Below are positions 1-9,973 of a DNA stretch of 46,006 nucleotides, piece by piece. Numbering within the stretch: the stretch's first letter is position 1; every line of letters begins with the position of its first letter. The DNA lies in the NCBI GenBank assembly GCA_905235555.1, contig CAJOMD010000004.1, positions 1 through 46,006 of the forward strand, written 5' to 3'. The translations under genes were made by a program, and so were the position numbers. Origin of the DNA: an uncultured Eubacterium sp. (GTDB taxonomy: Bacteria > Bacillota > Clostridia > Lachnospirales > Lachnospiraceae). The notes under the pieces were generated by a model. That model worked only from the letters and a program-made list of their open reading frames with translations, did not search any database and was not told the origin of the DNA.

Positions 1-74
1 GGGTAAATATCTAGTCCCAATGCAGAAAAGCCATATATACTGTCATAATCTCCCATTACTGCTACTTTACTCAT
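1..74 (-). CDS. ntpF: V-type ATP synthase subunit F, N-terminal fragment
   Basis: Only the first 24 codons are in the window and the gene runs off the left edge. The visible start, MSKVAVMGDYDSIYGFSALG, fits the subunit F family, which opens with a short beta strand followed by a GD-D-GF-ALG pattern. Subunit F is part of the central stalk that links the catalytic A3B3 head to the membrane ring. A GAGG ribosome binding site lies in the nine bases between the stop codon of subunit C and this ATG, so the gene continues the V-ATPase operon. The catalytic A and B subunits are expected beyond the edge but are not seen. Confidence 0.85.
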   Translation of the reverse strand, partial: MSKVAVMGDYDSIYGFSALGLDIY

Positions 75-83
75 CTTTACCTC

Positions 84-1103
84 TTACGCATACATTATTC
101 TTACGCGTTCTTTTATAAAGTCTTCATCAAAACCATTCTCTTTACATGAAAGAATAATCTTAACTGTCTTAATCTCATTATCTCTTGCAAGTGAATATGC
201 AAGAACTGGTCCAATAGTAAATGTCTCGTATTTCTGCGATTTAATTCTCTCTATAATTTTATTGTCACAGACACACTCGAAGCATGATATAGACTTTTCA
301 GCGGCTAACGACAAATCTTCATGACCAATATCTTTTAAGTAGTCAATCACTGCTTCATAGCCATCGTTCACTGCTCTCTCTAACTCATTAACATTTACAT
401 ACTCGCAAGGTATCATTGCCTTAAAAGCAAAGTCTGAATCTTTGTCGGCTCTGGCTGAGCGAATTGCAACCTTTATGTCAGCCATTCCTACTTTTATGTT
501 TGTGTAATCTTTAATCAAGCTGTTTGTAGACTCTCTACCAATGTCTCTAAACATTCTTAGAAGTTGCTTATCAATAATGATGTCACAGAGCTGTCCATCT
601 CCACTTTTAATCAAAGTCTCGGAAGCTTTTCTAGCTGTGTGAACCATATGCTCAGGCAACTTTTCATATTCAGAGTTTGTAATAATATCTTCTAGTTCCT
701 TTACTGTTATATTTTCAATAACTTTGATGTGCTCGTCATTTTCATCTTTCACATCATTTGGATCTAGCGCCACATATACATACTTGTTAGCAACTGATGC
801 ATCTGTGTAAACTTTCTTGATAGCAGTTTTTAAGTTGTGGTATTCATCTTCCACTATCAATACTTTTTTATCATCTTTATCTTTGATGATATCGTCTATC
901 ACTTCTCGTGTTTTATTTTTTTCAATTTCTATAATGTCATTTAGAGTTTCATTTGGAGTATTGCTTCCCCAACCTTTATCTTTCAACATTTGAAGCGCAC
1001 TGTCATAATCTTTAGCTTCCACCAATGCCTTTAAATCTTCATCTGTCAAAAGCGTACTCTCCAACGCTCTTATACGGGCAACACCGTAAATATACTCATC
1101 CAC
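84..1103 (-). CDS. ntpC: V-type ATP synthase subunit C
   Basis: This 339-residue protein fits subunit C (the d/NtpC family), the funnel-shaped piece that sits on the membrane rotor ring and couples it to the central stalk. It is soluble, mostly alpha-helical and acidic, with the usual opening (YIYGVARIRALES) and near-repeated helical segments. It lies between subunits E and F, which is the standard clostridial order. The AGGAGGT ribosome binding site (1111-1117) overlaps the stop codon of subunit E, which suggests translational coupling. Confidence 0.93.
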   Translation of the reverse strand: MDEYIYGVARIRALESTLLTDEDLKALVEAKDYDSALQMLKDKGWGSNTPNETLNDIIEIEKNKTREVIDDIIKDKDDKKVLIVEDEYHNLKTAIKKVYTDASVANKYVYVALDPNDVKDENDEHIKVIENITVKELEDIITNSEYEKLPEHMVHTARKASETLIKSGDGQLCDIIIDKQLLRMFRDIGRESTNSLIKDYTNIKVGMADIKVAIRSARADKDSDFAFKAMIPCEYVNVNELERAVNDGYEAVIDYLKDIGHEDLSLAAEKSISCFECVCDNKIIERIKSQKYETFTIGPVLAYSLARDNEIKTVKIILSCKENGFDEDFIKERVRIMYA

Positions 1104-1115
1104 AAGTATTACCTC

Positions 1116-1712
1116 CTATTTATTAAAAAGGTTTTTATTTACCAAATCTCTTAACTCATCCCTCTTTGCTTCAAATATAGCATCAAAAGTACAGTTCTCT
1201 TCTATGTCGCCATACTTTAGAATAAATCCATCAGCAATATCTGCTGGCTCATTGTCTATGGTTAGTGAGCCACCTTTTTCTTTTGCAATATCAGAAGCTT
1301 TCGCTTCAAAGTCAGATGGAATTCGGTCTATATCTTTTTTAGAGAAACAAATCTTTCCATCCTTATCTTGAACATTATCCTTTAATACATTTAGAATAGT
1401 TTCAAAATAAGAATCTGCATCTTGGTTTTTAAGTTCATCCAATGCTCGCTCGATTACTTCATCGATCACTTCACCTTTAGCTTTAAGTAGAGCATTCCTC
1501 TGTTTAAACTCACCGTTTGAAAGTACTTTTTCTTCATATAAATCTTGATCTCTTTTTGCTTGATCTAAGATTTTTTTGATTTCTTTGTCGGTGTCTTTTT
1601 TAGCTTCAGCTAAAACATTTGCTCTGTAGCCTTCAGTTTCTTTTTTGATTAGTTCAATTTCATCTTGAGAATTGGATTTAATTTTTTTTACAATATTATC
1701 TAATCCACTCAT
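1116..1712 (-). CDS. ntpE: V-type ATP synthase subunit E
   Basis: This 198-residue protein fits subunit E of the peripheral stalk, which holds the A3B3 head still while the rotor turns. Residues 1-90 are a long, highly charged helix with coiled-coil character. The C-terminal half is a small mixed alpha/beta domain including ADGFILKYGDIEENCTFDA, a pattern typical of the family (G-I-N-F). Its partner should be the small coiled-coil H/G subunit at 4333-4641. It sits 18 bases after the K subunit gene in the same operon. Confidence 0.92.
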   Translation of the reverse strand: MSGLDNIVKKIKSNSQDEIELIKKETEGYRANVLAEAKKDTDKEIKKILDQAKRDQDLYEEKVLSNGEFKQRNALLKAKGEVIDEVIERALDELKNQDADSYFETILNVLKDNVQDKDGKICFSKKDIDRIPSDFEAKASDIAKEKGGSLTIDNEPADIADGFILKYGDIEENCTFDAIFEAKRDELRDLVNKNLFNK

Positions 1713-1730
1713 TGTAATTCTACTTTCAAT

Positions 1731-2279
<549 letters not shown>

Positions 2280-2292
2280 CTACGAATAGTTG

Positions 2293-4296
2293 TTAACTCT
2301 TTTTAACCTTTATATATTTTGTGTCTTCCTTAAATGGCATAAATTCTTTTCCGCCGGCCTCGTAAAATTTTCCAAAAAACTCTACATATTGCAAACGGTT
2401 AGTGTGCACATATGCACCAAGTAAATTTATTGCCATATTAAATGTATGACCAATAATGAATACTACTATAAATAGTATTACGCCAAATACTGAATTACCT
2501 CCCATGGCTGCCATTGTGTTAATAACCGATGCTATAACTCCAGTGGCTAAGCCTAATGCCAAGAGTCTTGAGTACGAAAGCAAATCGCTGAGCCAACTTG
2601 TCACATCATATAAACTGTAAAAACCAAGTAATACTCTCTTGAATGGATTCTTTCTTCCTCTTCCACCTGTAAACAGAATTCCTAACATTCCTGCTATTGT
2701 CAAAATCTTTGCTGTCAAGTTAAGCCATGCAGGGAATTCCACTTGGCTTCCTGATAGTGAGCCAAAGATAGATGTTGGAATTAGCATTAGTATTAATCCT
2801 ATTAGGAATAAATACCAAAATACAGCATCTGCAAAGAATCCATAAACATCCTTGTTCTTAAGATTCATATAGCCCTTGATTCCAAGTCCAGTAAACAAAT
2901 GTATAATACCGATAATCATACAGTAAATGAGCAACTTCATAGGATCTCCTATAGGCTCAAACCATAGCGACTGTATATTATACTTTGTTCCGAAGAAAGT
3001 TTTAGATATAACGGGGATGGCATCTCCAAAATATCCGCCAAACAGTATTCCCCATATAAGTGTTGAAATACCACAATACATAAACATACGTAACGACTTT
3101 GCCATAGACTCTGACATATTAGGGAATTTCTTAAGTACAATAAATGTAGCTAAAAACATAATTAATCCATATGCCGCATCACTTAGCATCATACCGAATA
3201 ATATGTAGTAGAATATCGATGTGATAGTAGTAGGGTCAATCTCAAATCTATTTGGGAATCCAAAAGATGTTACTACTCCTTCTACCGCTCCAAAGAACTT
3301 ATTATTCTTCAAAAGCACTGGGGCTTCTTCGTCCAAGTAATCTTCTAAATCTACATATGCTGTATATTTGTTTTCCAATATGCTCTTCACTTCTTCCACT
3401 TCGTTTTCTGGTATAGAACCAGTAATAACGAATGTATATTTACTTTGCTCTAGATCACCTAGTACTTTGTACTTGTCAGCACGCACTCTGTAATAGTCGG
3501 CTACTTCCTCTAATCTAAATTTTAAATCCTCTTTAGCCTTAATACGGTTTGTTAGATTTTCTATTTCAGCTTTGTGTGTAGTAATTCTCTCATTACGTCT
3601 TCTAATGGACTCAGTTGGAAGATGATGTGTATAGTAAACAGGTTTAGTAACATCTAATCTCCTTAAAGCATCCTCAGTATCTTCTTTTACTTCTTTTTCA
3701 CATATAACAGCGATATAAGTCTGTGTATCATCACTGCTCACTATTTTCACTTCTGTCTCTTCTGGGAAATCCTCAATCTTGGAAAGTTTGACGTTTAACT
3801 CTTCCTGCGTATAAACGCTAGGAAGTACTCCCAAAATTAAATCTGTAGTTCTAGTTCCTCTTGTATTCATTGGAACATCTAGACTAGTCCATGGCTCGAT
3901 AGATGTCTTCTCATCTTCGCACTTTGCAATTTCAAGATTTAGATCTTCAATTTCTTTTCCATATTCTGTAATCTCTTTAGCTTCTGCCACTAAGTCTCTA
4001 TGTGTAGTTTCTATTCCTAAGAAATCATCTTCTGAAATATCAGTCTTACCCTTTAGGGCATCAAACATTCCAGTCTTTTCTTCCGAATACAAAGAAAGAA
4101 CCTCAAGTGCATTTTCACAAGAAACAACACTCCTCTCAAAAACGGAGATTTGTGTGGCTGTATTCATCTTTTCAAAATCTTCTACATCACATTTTGAAAT
4201 CTCAACACAACCTTTTCTTTGAATGTACTCTAAGATTCTCTTTCTATCTTCTTTCAAAGCACAGATATTTATTTTTTTCATTTTCTGTACTGACAT
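2293..4296 (-). CDS. ntpI: V-type ATP synthase subunit I (a-type stator)
   Basis: This 667-residue protein is the stator membrane subunit that forms the ion half-channels against the K ring. Residues 1 to about 330 are cytosolic, with long charged helices that contact the peripheral stalks. The rest contains about seven or eight membrane helices. The conserved segment SYSRLLALGLA near the C-terminus contains the arginine (about R577) that faces the rotor glutamate in this family. It is followed by GHTFN and HTNRLQYVEFF, also family hallmarks. The length is usual for bacterial subunit I. Confidence 0.95.
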   Translation of the reverse strand: MSVQKMKKINICALKEDRKRILEYIQRKGCVEISKCDVEDFEKMNTATQISVFERSVVSCENALEVLSLYSEEKTGMFDALKGKTDISEDDFLGIETTHRDLVAEAKEITEYGKEIEDLNLEIAKCEDEKTSIEPWTSLDVPMNTRGTRTTDLILGVLPSVYTQEELNVKLSKIEDFPEETEVKIVSSDDTQTYIAVICEKEVKEDTEDALRRLDVTKPVYYTHHLPTESIRRRNERITTHKAEIENLTNRIKAKEDLKFRLEEVADYYRVRADKYKVLGDLEQSKYTFVITGSIPENEVEEVKSILENKYTAYVDLEDYLDEEAPVLLKNNKFFGAVEGVVTSFGFPNRFEIDPTTITSIFYYILFGMMLSDAAYGLIMFLATFIVLKKFPNMSESMAKSLRMFMYCGISTLIWGILFGGYFGDAIPVISKTFFGTKYNIQSLWFEPIGDPMKLLIYCMIIGIIHLFTGLGIKGYMNLKNKDVYGFFADAVFWYLFLIGLILMLIPTSIFGSLSGSQVEFPAWLNLTAKILTIAGMLGILFTGGRGRKNPFKRVLLGFYSLYDVTSWLSDLLSYSRLLALGLATGVIASVINTMAAMGGNSVFGVILFIVVFIIGHTFNMAINLLGAYVHTNRLQYVEFFGKFYEAGGKEFMPFKEDTKYIKVKKS

Positions 4297-4332
4297 AATC
4301 TTCCCTCGTGTGGTATTTCATACCCCTTTTAC

Positions 4333-4641
4333 TTAACCGATAGCTTTCTTTACTAACTCCACAGTCTCATCCATCTTAGACTTTGCGCTATCCTTCAAAT
4401 CTGAAACCAGATTTTCTATCTCTCTATCTTTATTTTCTTCGATGGTCTTGCATTTATTCTCAAGCTCTTCCATTTCTTTAGAAGCTTGTTCCTTGGCAAG
4501 ATTAATAGACTCATCACTCACCCGCTTTGCTTCCTTCTCCACATCAGCCTTTGAGTTTTCAGCCTCTATCTTGGCATTTCTTACCATTTCATCTGCTTCT
4601 TTTTCTGCTTGCTTTACTGCATCAATTGCATCTTTTATCAT
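4333..4641 (-). CDS. V-type ATP synthase H/G-like peripheral stalk subunit
   Basis: This 102-residue protein is almost entirely one charged helix with heptad-like spacing (ESINLAKEQASKEMEELENK), as expected of the small coiled-coil partner of subunit E (called H, G or NtpF in different systems). It is first in the V-ATPase operon, 36 bases before subunit I, the usual clostridial position. The start is supported by a GAGG site shortly before the ATG. Sequence alone cannot fix the subunit letter, because such coiled coils are poorly conserved. The role is assigned mainly by position. Confidence 0.82.
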   Translation of the reverse strand: MIKDAIDAVKQAEKEADEMVRNAKIEAENSKADVEKEAKRVSDESINLAKEQASKEMEELENKCKTIEENKDREIENLVSDLKDSAKSKMDETVELVKKAIG

Positions 4642-4680
4642 ATCTTCATCCTCTATATAAACTTTAAAACAATTATTAAA

Positions 4681-5145
4681 TTACCGTAACTGCATTTTCA
4701 AATCTCTTCTAGCCTCGCGCTCTTGGTCTTTTTTCTTAATGTCTACTCTCTTGTCTGCTTTTTTCTTACCCTTTGCTAGTCCTATTTCTATCTTCACTAG
4801 ACTACCCTTAAAATAAACCTCCAAAGGCACCAATGTGTATCCTTGTTCGTTTATCTTTCCAGCTATCTTTGATATCTCGTACTTGTGAAGTAGAAGTTTC
4901 CTAATTCTTAGTGGATCTTTGTTAAAAATGTTTCCCTTCTCATAAGGATTAATGTGCATACCGTGAATTAGTACTTGTCCATTTTTAATTCTTATGAAAG
5001 CTTGCTTAATACTGCAGTGTCCTTGACGTAAGGATTTCACCTCTGTTCCCACTAATTCAATACCTGCTTCGTAAGTCTCCTCGATAAAAAAATCGTGACG
5101 AGCTTTCTTATTTTTTGCAATTAAACGTCTCTCTTCTGCCTTCAT
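4681..5145 (-). CDS. smpB: SsrA-binding protein SmpB
   Basis: This 154-residue protein is SmpB, which binds tmRNA and brings it to stalled ribosomes for trans-translation. Characteristic segments are present: [27 protein letters not shown] near the start, the central HINPYEKGN, and a basic C-terminal tail ([22 protein letters not shown]) that mimics mRNA in the decoding centre. The length is normal. It follows rnr, a common Gram-positive arrangement (secG-rnr-smpB). No tmRNA gene was found in the window. It has its own extended -10 promoter, and only 39 bases separate its stop from the V-ATPase operon, so it may lead that transcript. Confidence 0.97.
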   Translation of the reverse strand: MKAEERRLIAKNKKARHDFFIEETYEAGIELVGTEVKSLRQGHCSIKQAFIRIKNGQVLIHGMHINPYEKGNIFNKDPLRIRKLLLHKYEISKIAGKINEQGYTLVPLEVYFKGSLVKIEIGLAKGKKKADKRVDIKKKDQEREARRDLKMQLR

Positions 5146-5179
5146 TTAATCCTCTTACTTTAAATCTCGCACAAGATAC

Positions 5180-5188
5180 ATTATACCA
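5180..5188 (-). promoter_or_regulatory. Extended -10 promoter for smpB
   Basis: On the minus strand TGG-TATAAT is a perfect -10 with an upstream TGn extension. The -35 is weak (TTAAAT-like). The predicted start lies about 27 bases before the smpB ATG. No other convincing promoter was found between here and the V-ATPase genes, so it may drive both. Confidence 0.6.
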
Positions 5189-5243
5189 CTTTTAGCACAT
5201 AATTTAACCGATTTTTACTTATATTTATTAAGTATTTTTCTGC

Positions 5244-7214
5244 TTAAATAAAGCTAAAATCTATGGTTTTTGATACCTTGCTTGCGCTATCTACTACTAT
5301 ACTTACCTTTTCTCCTAATTTGTATACTTTTCCACTATGTTCACCCACTAACATCATGTTTTCTTCGTCAAAATCATAGTGATCGTCAGTTATGTTTGAA
5401 ATGTGAACTAGTCCTTCAATAGTGTTTTCTAATTCTACATACACACCAAAATTTGTAACACCTGAAATGATCCCCTCAAAAGTCTCGCCTATGTGCTCTC
5501 TCATATACTCAGCCTTTTTCATCTTCTCAGTGTCTCGCTCTGCATCGTCGGCCCTTCTTTCATTAATGCTGCAGTGCTTTGTTACATCATCCAATATATT
5601 CTTGTAATGATTAATTTTTTCATCGTTCATCTCACCGTGAAGACTCTGCTTTATAATTCTATGTATTTGCAAATCAGGATATCTTCTAATAGGTGAAGTG
5701 AAGTGACAATAATACTTAGCAGAGAGACCATAATGCCCTTTGTTATATGGCTCATACACAGCTCTTTGCATCGAGCGAAGCATCATCCTGCTAATCAAAG
5801 GTTCTTCCGGCGTATCTTCCACCTGCGCCAAAAGTTTTTGAAGTTCCTTTGGATGCATCTTTCCATTTGAAGTCTTTAAGTTGTATCCAAAGTTACTTGC
5901 AAATAAAGATAATGCTTTCATCTTCTTAGGGTCAGGCTCCTCATGGTTTCTGTAAACAAAAGGAATATCCTGCCAATAAAAGTTTTCAGCCACAGTTTCA
6001 TTGGCCGCTAGCATAAAGTCCTCTATTATCTTTGTCGCTCTATTTCTAATGTATGGTGTAATAGATACTGGCTTGCCTTTAGCATTAAGTTCAATATTAC
6101 ACTCTCTTGTTTCAAAGTTTACTGCACCACGATGGTTTCGTCTTTTACGAAGGATATGCGATAGTTCATACATAAGATTAAAGAAATCTACATAACCCTC
6201 ATTTCTTTTTTCTGCTTCTGCGTCATGTTCTATTACTGCATTTACTTCTGTGTAAGTCATCCTTCTATCGACATTTATAACAGTTTCAGCTATTTCATAT
6301 GAATCAATCTTTCCATCCGGATTAATTGTCATAATGCAGCTAAGTGCTAATCTATCTTCACCCTGGTTTAGAGAGCAAATACCATTTGATAATCTTCTTG
6401 GGAGCATTGGAATAACTCTATCTACCAAGTAGACACTAGTAGCCCTATTGTATGCTTCATCATCTAGTGCGGAATATTCTGTCACATAATGAGATACATC
6501 AGCTATATGAACACCTAGAATAAACTTTTCACCTTCTTTTCTTAAAGTAATAGCATCATCTAGGTCTTTGGCGTCCTCACCATCTATCGTAACTGTACGT
6601 TCATTTCTTAAATCTAGTCTTCCTTCAATGTCTTTTTCAGTTATTTTGTCTGGAATTCTTTCAGCCTCATACTGAACTTCCTCGTCAAACTCGCTTGGAA
6701 TTTCATATTCATTTACAATGGATAATATATCTACTCCCGGATCACTTACATGACCTAGAATCTTTACTACTTCACCTTCAGGCTTTTTCCCTTTCTGACC
6801 ATAATCTGTAATCCTTACAATAACTTTATGTCCATTGATTGCTCCATGCTTATTCTTTTTAGGAACATAAATATCCTGAGCTATCTTCTTATTGTCAGGA
6901 AGCACATATCCAAAACTTCTATTGTCTTGGAAATACCCAACTAGTTCAGTAATCTCATGGGAAACTACCTTTACCACTTTGGCTTCTTTTCTTTTGCCTC
7001 GTGTGGATGGGAACACTTTAATTAGAACAGTATCATGATGAAACGCACCGTTCTTATAGTTTTCTGGCACAAAGAAATCCTCTTCCATTCCTTCTACTTC
7101 CACAAAACCAAAGCCTCTATCATTACTAATGAAAAGGCCTTCTATCAAATCACTTTTTAGATAATCATCCTTGTGATTTAAGTATTCAATTGTGCTTCTT
7201 TCTTTTTCGTCCAT
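5244..7214 (-). CDS. rnr: Ribonuclease R
   Basis: This 656-residue protein is a 3'-to-5' exoribonuclease of the RNase II/R family, which degrades structured RNA and helps SmpB/tmRNA clear faulty mRNA. Order of parts: two cold-shock-like OB domains (about 22-155), the RNB catalytic domain (about 195-520) and an S1 domain (about 570-650). The metal-binding aspartates are in DGEDAKDLDD (D211, D217, D219, D220). It is shorter than many RNase R proteins because the N-terminal helix-turn-helix region and the long basic C-terminal tail are missing. The ATG lies a few bases after a strong terminator hairpin and has no visible ribosome binding site. No better in-frame start exists before the upstream stop. 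Confidence 0.95.
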   Translation of the reverse strand: MDEKERSTIEYLNHKDDYLKSDLIEGLFISNDRGFGFVEVEGMEEDFFVPENYKNGAFHHDTVLIKVFPSTRGKRKEAKVVKVVSHEITELVGYFQDNRSFGYVLPDNKKIAQDIYVPKKNKHGAINGHKVIVRITDYGQKGKKPEGEVVKILGHVSDPGVDILSIVNEYEIPSEFDEEVQYEAERIPDKITEKDIEGRLDLRNERTVTIDGEDAKDLDDAITLRKEGEKFILGVHIADVSHYVTEYSALDDEAYNRATSVYLVDRVIPMLPRRLSNGICSLNQGEDRLALSCIMTINPDGKIDSYEIAETVINVDRRMTYTEVNAVIEHDAEAEKRNEGYVDFFNLMYELSHILRKRRNHRGAVNFETRECNIELNAKGKPVSITPYIRNRATKIIEDFMLAANETVAENFYWQDIPFVYRNHEEPDPKKMKALSLFASNFGYNLKTSNGKMHPKELQKLLAQVEDTPEEPLISRMMLRSMQRAVYEPYNKGHYGLSAKYYCHFTSPIRRYPDLQIHRIIKQSLHGEMNDEKINHYKNILDDVTKHCSINERRADDAERDTEKMKKAEYMREHIGETFEGIISGVTNFGVYVELENTIEGLVHISNITDDHYDFDEENMMLVGEHSGKVYKLGEKVSIVVDSASKVSKTIDFSFI

Positions 7215-7221
7215 AATTAAT

Positions 7222-7251
7222 AAAAAAAGGGTGTAGTTAACACTACACCCC
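7222..7251 (-). terminator. Intrinsic terminator between secG and rnr
   Basis: An 8-bp GC-rich stem (GGGTGTAG with CTACACCC, 7229-7250) is followed on the minus strand by seven T residues. It ends secG transcripts, and rnr starts only about 8 bases after the T-run. Confidence 0.85.
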
Positions 7252-7274
7252 TAATAGAAAACATATTTAATACT

Positions 7275-7520
7275 CTACCATTTAATAAAGTCCATATTAA
7301 GAACAATAGAAAGTACGAAGAATAAAACTACCATAATCTTTGTAGCCTTTTCTAGTTTACCTTCCATAGAACGGCCTTTATTTTTTCCCCAATATGTCTC
7401 AGCAGCACCAGAAATAGTTCCACCTAGTCCTGCTTGTTTTCCTTCTTGAAGTAGTATTACTACTGTTAATCCTAATGAAATAACAATAAATATTATTGTT
7501 AATGCTATTGTCCAAGCCAT
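7275..7520 (-). CDS. secG: Preprotein translocase subunit SecG
   Basis: This 81-residue membrane protein has the SecG pattern: an N-terminal membrane helix (about 4-24), the conserved loop with LLQEGKQAGLGGTISG and ETYWGKNKGRSMEGKLEK, and a second membrane helix (about 60-78). SecG is the small accessory subunit of the SecYEG channel. A GGAGGT ribosome binding site precedes the ATG. It has its own likely promoter (7555-7583) and a strong terminator downstream, so it may be largely a single-gene transcript. Confidence 0.95.
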   Translation of the reverse strand: MAWTIALTIIFIVISLGLTVVILLQEGKQAGLGGTISGAAETYWGKNKGRSMEGKLEKATKIMVVLFFVLSIVLNMDFIKW

Positions 7521-7554
7521 AAGCTTACCTCCATATTACTTTTCAGCACGAATA

Positions 7555-7583
7555 ATACTACCACACTGACTAGTAAAAATCAA
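7555..7583 (-). promoter_or_regulatory. Candidate secG promoter
   Basis: TTGATT (7578-7583) and TAGTAT (7555-7560) are separated by exactly 17 bases, with a TGn extension before the -10. It lies between the gpmI stop and the secG start. Confidence 0.5.
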
Positions 7584-7592
7584 CTAAAAATC

Positions 7593-9131
7593 CTATTTAA
7601 TAAGTAGTGAATGTCCAGTCATTTCCTTAGGCTGTTCCATGCCCATCATATCTATCATAGTAGGTACGATATCGGCTAAAACACCACCTTCTGCCAACTT
7701 AACTCCAGGGTCAGCATTTACCAAAATGAATGGTACAGGGTTTGTAGTGTGTGCTGTATGTGGTTCACCTGTTTCGTAATCAATCAACTGCTCTGCGTTT
7801 CCGTGATCCGCTGTAATAAACATCTGTCCACCAACTTGCTCTACAAAGTTAACAACTTCTCCCACGCACTCATCAATAGCCTCAATTGCTTTGATTGCCG
7901 CAGGAAGAACACCTGTGTGTCCAACCATATCTGGGTTAGCAAAGTTACAAATAATCACATCGTAATCTCCATCCACAATAGCCTTTGATAGATCATCACA
8001 CACCGTATAAACGCTCATTCTAGGCTTTTTGTCATATGTTGGAACATACTTTGGAGAATCTACTAATACTCTGTCTTCGTTCTTATTTGGCTCTTCTATT
8101 CCGCCGTTAAAGAAGAATGTTACATGAGCATATTTTTCTGTCTCAGCTATTCTAGCCTGTTTCATACCGTTGTTTGCAATCCACTCACCAAATGTATTTA
8201 CAATCTCTTCTTTCTTGAATGCAATATCTGTATTTGGAATAGTTACGTCATATTCTGTAAAGCAAACGTAAACTAAATCTAATTTCTTCTCTCTATTGAA
8301 TCCGTCAAAGTCATCTGCGCAGAATGCTCTAGTTATTTGACGAGCTCTATCTGGACGGAAGTTACAAAATACTACTGAGTCGTTATCTTGAATAGTAGCA
8401 ACTGGCTTTCCATCTTTTTCTATAACTGTTGGAAGCATAAACTCATCAGTTACATCCTGAGCATAAGAATCCTTGATAGCCTGAACTGGATCTGTAGCCT
8501 TTACGCCTTCGCCCTTTGTGAGCGCAACGTAGGCTTTCTCTGTACGGTCCCAGTTTGTATCTCTGTCCATCGCATAGTAACGACCACTAACTGTTGCTAC
8601 TTCACCCACACCAATCTCTGCCATCTTATCAACCATCTGTTGCATATAGTCAGCAGCTGATGCTGGAGGTGTGTCTCTTCCATCTAGAAATGCATGGAAA
8701 TATACTTTCTCAATACCAAATTTCTTCGCCATCTCTAGCACACCATACATATGTGTATTGTGACTGTGAACTCCACCGTCTGAAAGTAATCCATAGAAAT
8801 GAAGCGCACTGTCATTTTTCTTAACATTTTCCATAGCCTTCACTAACGCTTCGTTTTCAAAGAATGTACCCTCTTCTATCTCTTTAGTAATACGAGTTAG
8901 TTCTTGGTATACAATTCTACCAGCACCCATATTTAAGTGACCTACTTCTGAATTTCCCATCTGTCCATCAGGTAGCCCTACTGACATTCCACTAGCTGAC
9001 CCTTGCACAAATGGATATTCTTTCATAAGTCTATCCATCACTGGAGTTTTTGCCTGCTTTATTGCATTTCCTTCTTCTTTTTCGTTTAGTCCATATCCAT
9101 CAAGGATAAGTAACACTGTTGGTTTCTTCAT
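7593..9131 (-). CDS. gpmI: 2,3-bisphosphoglycerate-independent phosphoglycerate mutase
   Basis: This 512-residue cytosolic enzyme interconverts 3- and 2-phosphoglycerate in lower glycolysis. It belongs to the alkaline-phosphatase superfamily and normally uses Mn2+. Motifs seen: the N-terminal metal site [10 protein letters not shown], the phosphorylated serine in GNSEVGHLN (S61), [15 protein letters not shown], and the C-terminal metal ligands [12 protein letters not shown] and ITADHGNAE. Full length for the family. It is last in the gap-pgk-tpiA-gpmI run and is separated from tpiA by a terminator-like hairpin, so its expression may be lower than that of the upstream genes. Confidence 0.97.
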   Translation of the reverse strand: MKKPTVLLILDGYGLNEKEEGNAIKQAKTPVMDRLMKEYPFVQGSASGMSVGLPDGQMGNSEVGHLNMGAGRIVYQELTRITKEIEEGTFFENEALVKAMENVKKNDSALHFYGLLSDGGVHSHNTHMYGVLEMAKKFGIEKVYFHAFLDGRDTPPASAADYMQQMVDKMAEIGVGEVATVSGRYYAMDRDTNWDRTEKAYVALTKGEGVKATDPVQAIKDSYAQDVTDEFMLPTVIEKDGKPVATIQDNDSVVFCNFRPDRARQITRAFCADDFDGFNREKKLDLVYVCFTEYDVTIPNTDIAFKKEEIVNTFGEWIANNGMKQARIAETEKYAHVTFFFNGGIEEPNKNEDRVLVDSPKYVPTYDKKPRMSVYTVCDDLSKAIVDGDYDVIICNFANPDMVGHTGVLPAAIKAIEAIDECVGEVVNFVEQVGGQMFITADHGNAEQLIDYETGEPHTAHTTNPVPFILVNADPGVKLAEGGVLADIVPTMIDMMGMEQPKEMTGHSLLIK

Positions 9132-9179
9132 TTTATTACCTCTTACTAATTTATTACTGTTGGATCAAAAGAATTAGAT

Positions 9180-9209
9180 AAAAGCCTTAGTCTAACGACC
9201 AAGGCTTTT
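9180..9209 (-). terminator. Hairpin between tpiA and gpmI
   Basis: AAAAGCCTT pairs with AAGGCTTTT around a short inner stem (GTC/GAC). On the minus strand it is followed by a short, broken T-run, so read-through into gpmI is likely. The T-run is better on the plus strand, where there is no gene to end. Confidence 0.6.
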
Positions 9210-9212
9210 ATT

Positions 9213-9962
9213 TTATTTATTGTAATTTACAATCTTTCCAAAATCAGCCTTAAGACTAGCTCCGCCAACCAATCCACCGTCAATATTTGGCTTAGCCAAA
9301 AGTTCAGTAGCATTGTCAGCGTTCATTGATCCACCATACTGAATTCTGATGGCATCAGCTGTAGCTTCATCGTATACTTCTTTGATGCAATCTCTGATAG
9401 CTGCGCATACTTCTTCAGCCTGATCAGATGTGGCTGTTTTACCAGTACCGATAGCCCAGATTGGCTCATAAGCTATTACAGTATCTTTTGCATCGTCAGC
9501 ACTTACACCCTGGTATGCAATCTTAATCTGCATTCTAACCCAGTCAATTGTTATTCCCTGTTCTCTTTGTTCAAGAGTTTCACCACAACAGATAATTGGT
9601 GTAATACCGTGTTCAATTGCCTTAAGTACTTTTTTGTTTACAGTCTCATCAGTCTCTGCAAAATACTCACGTCTTTCAGAGTGACCAATAATTACATATT
9701 TAACACCAGCATCTGTTAGCATATTTGGAGCAATCTCTCCTGTGTATGCACCGCTCTCTTCAAAGTAAAGATTCTCAGCGCCAACGTTAATGTTTGTATC
9801 CTTTGTAGCTTCCACTGCTGGCACGATATCGATAGCTGGTACGCAGAAAACTACGTCCACTTCATCGTTTGCTACCAAAGGTTTTAGTTCATCTATAAGT
9901 GCAACTGCCTCTGATGGAGTTTTGTTCATCTTCCAGTTGCCTGCAATAATTTTCTTTCTCAT
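9213..9962 (-). CDS. tpiA: Triosephosphate isomerase
   Basis: This 249-residue TIM barrel interconverts dihydroxyacetone phosphate and glyceraldehyde 3-phosphate. Catalytic features are all present: Asn-Lys in GNWKMNK (K11), the histidine in [10 protein letters not shown], the catalytic glutamate in [11 protein letters not shown], and the phosphate-binding loops YGGSMN and GLVGGASL. Normal length. An AAGGAG site precedes the ATG. Only 11 bases separate it from pgk, so the two are co-transcribed. Confidence 0.98.
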   Translation of the reverse strand: MRKKIIAGNWKMNKTPSEAVALIDELKPLVANDEVDVVFCVPAIDIVPAVEATKDTNINVGAENLYFEESGAYTGEIAPNMLTDAGVKYVIIGHSERREYFAETDETVNKKVLKAIEHGITPIICCGETLEQREQGITIDWVRMQIKIAYQGVSADDAKDTVIAYEPIWAIGTGKTATSDQAEEVCAAIRDCIKEVYDEATADAIRIQYGGSMNADNATELLAKPNIDGGLVGGASLKADFGKIVNYNK

Positions 9963-9973
9963 TTCAATTCTCC

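Noticed and set aside
2285-2310. TTGTTAACTCTTTTTAAC as a third Rex site between ntpK and ntpI
   Set aside because: The right half does not match TTAACAA, and most of it lies in the end of the ntpI coding region with no promoter nearby.
4642-4680. A separate promoter directly before the V-ATPase operon
   Set aside because: A/T-rich sequence contains TATATA-like words but no -35 at a proper distance. Read-through from smpB explains expression better.
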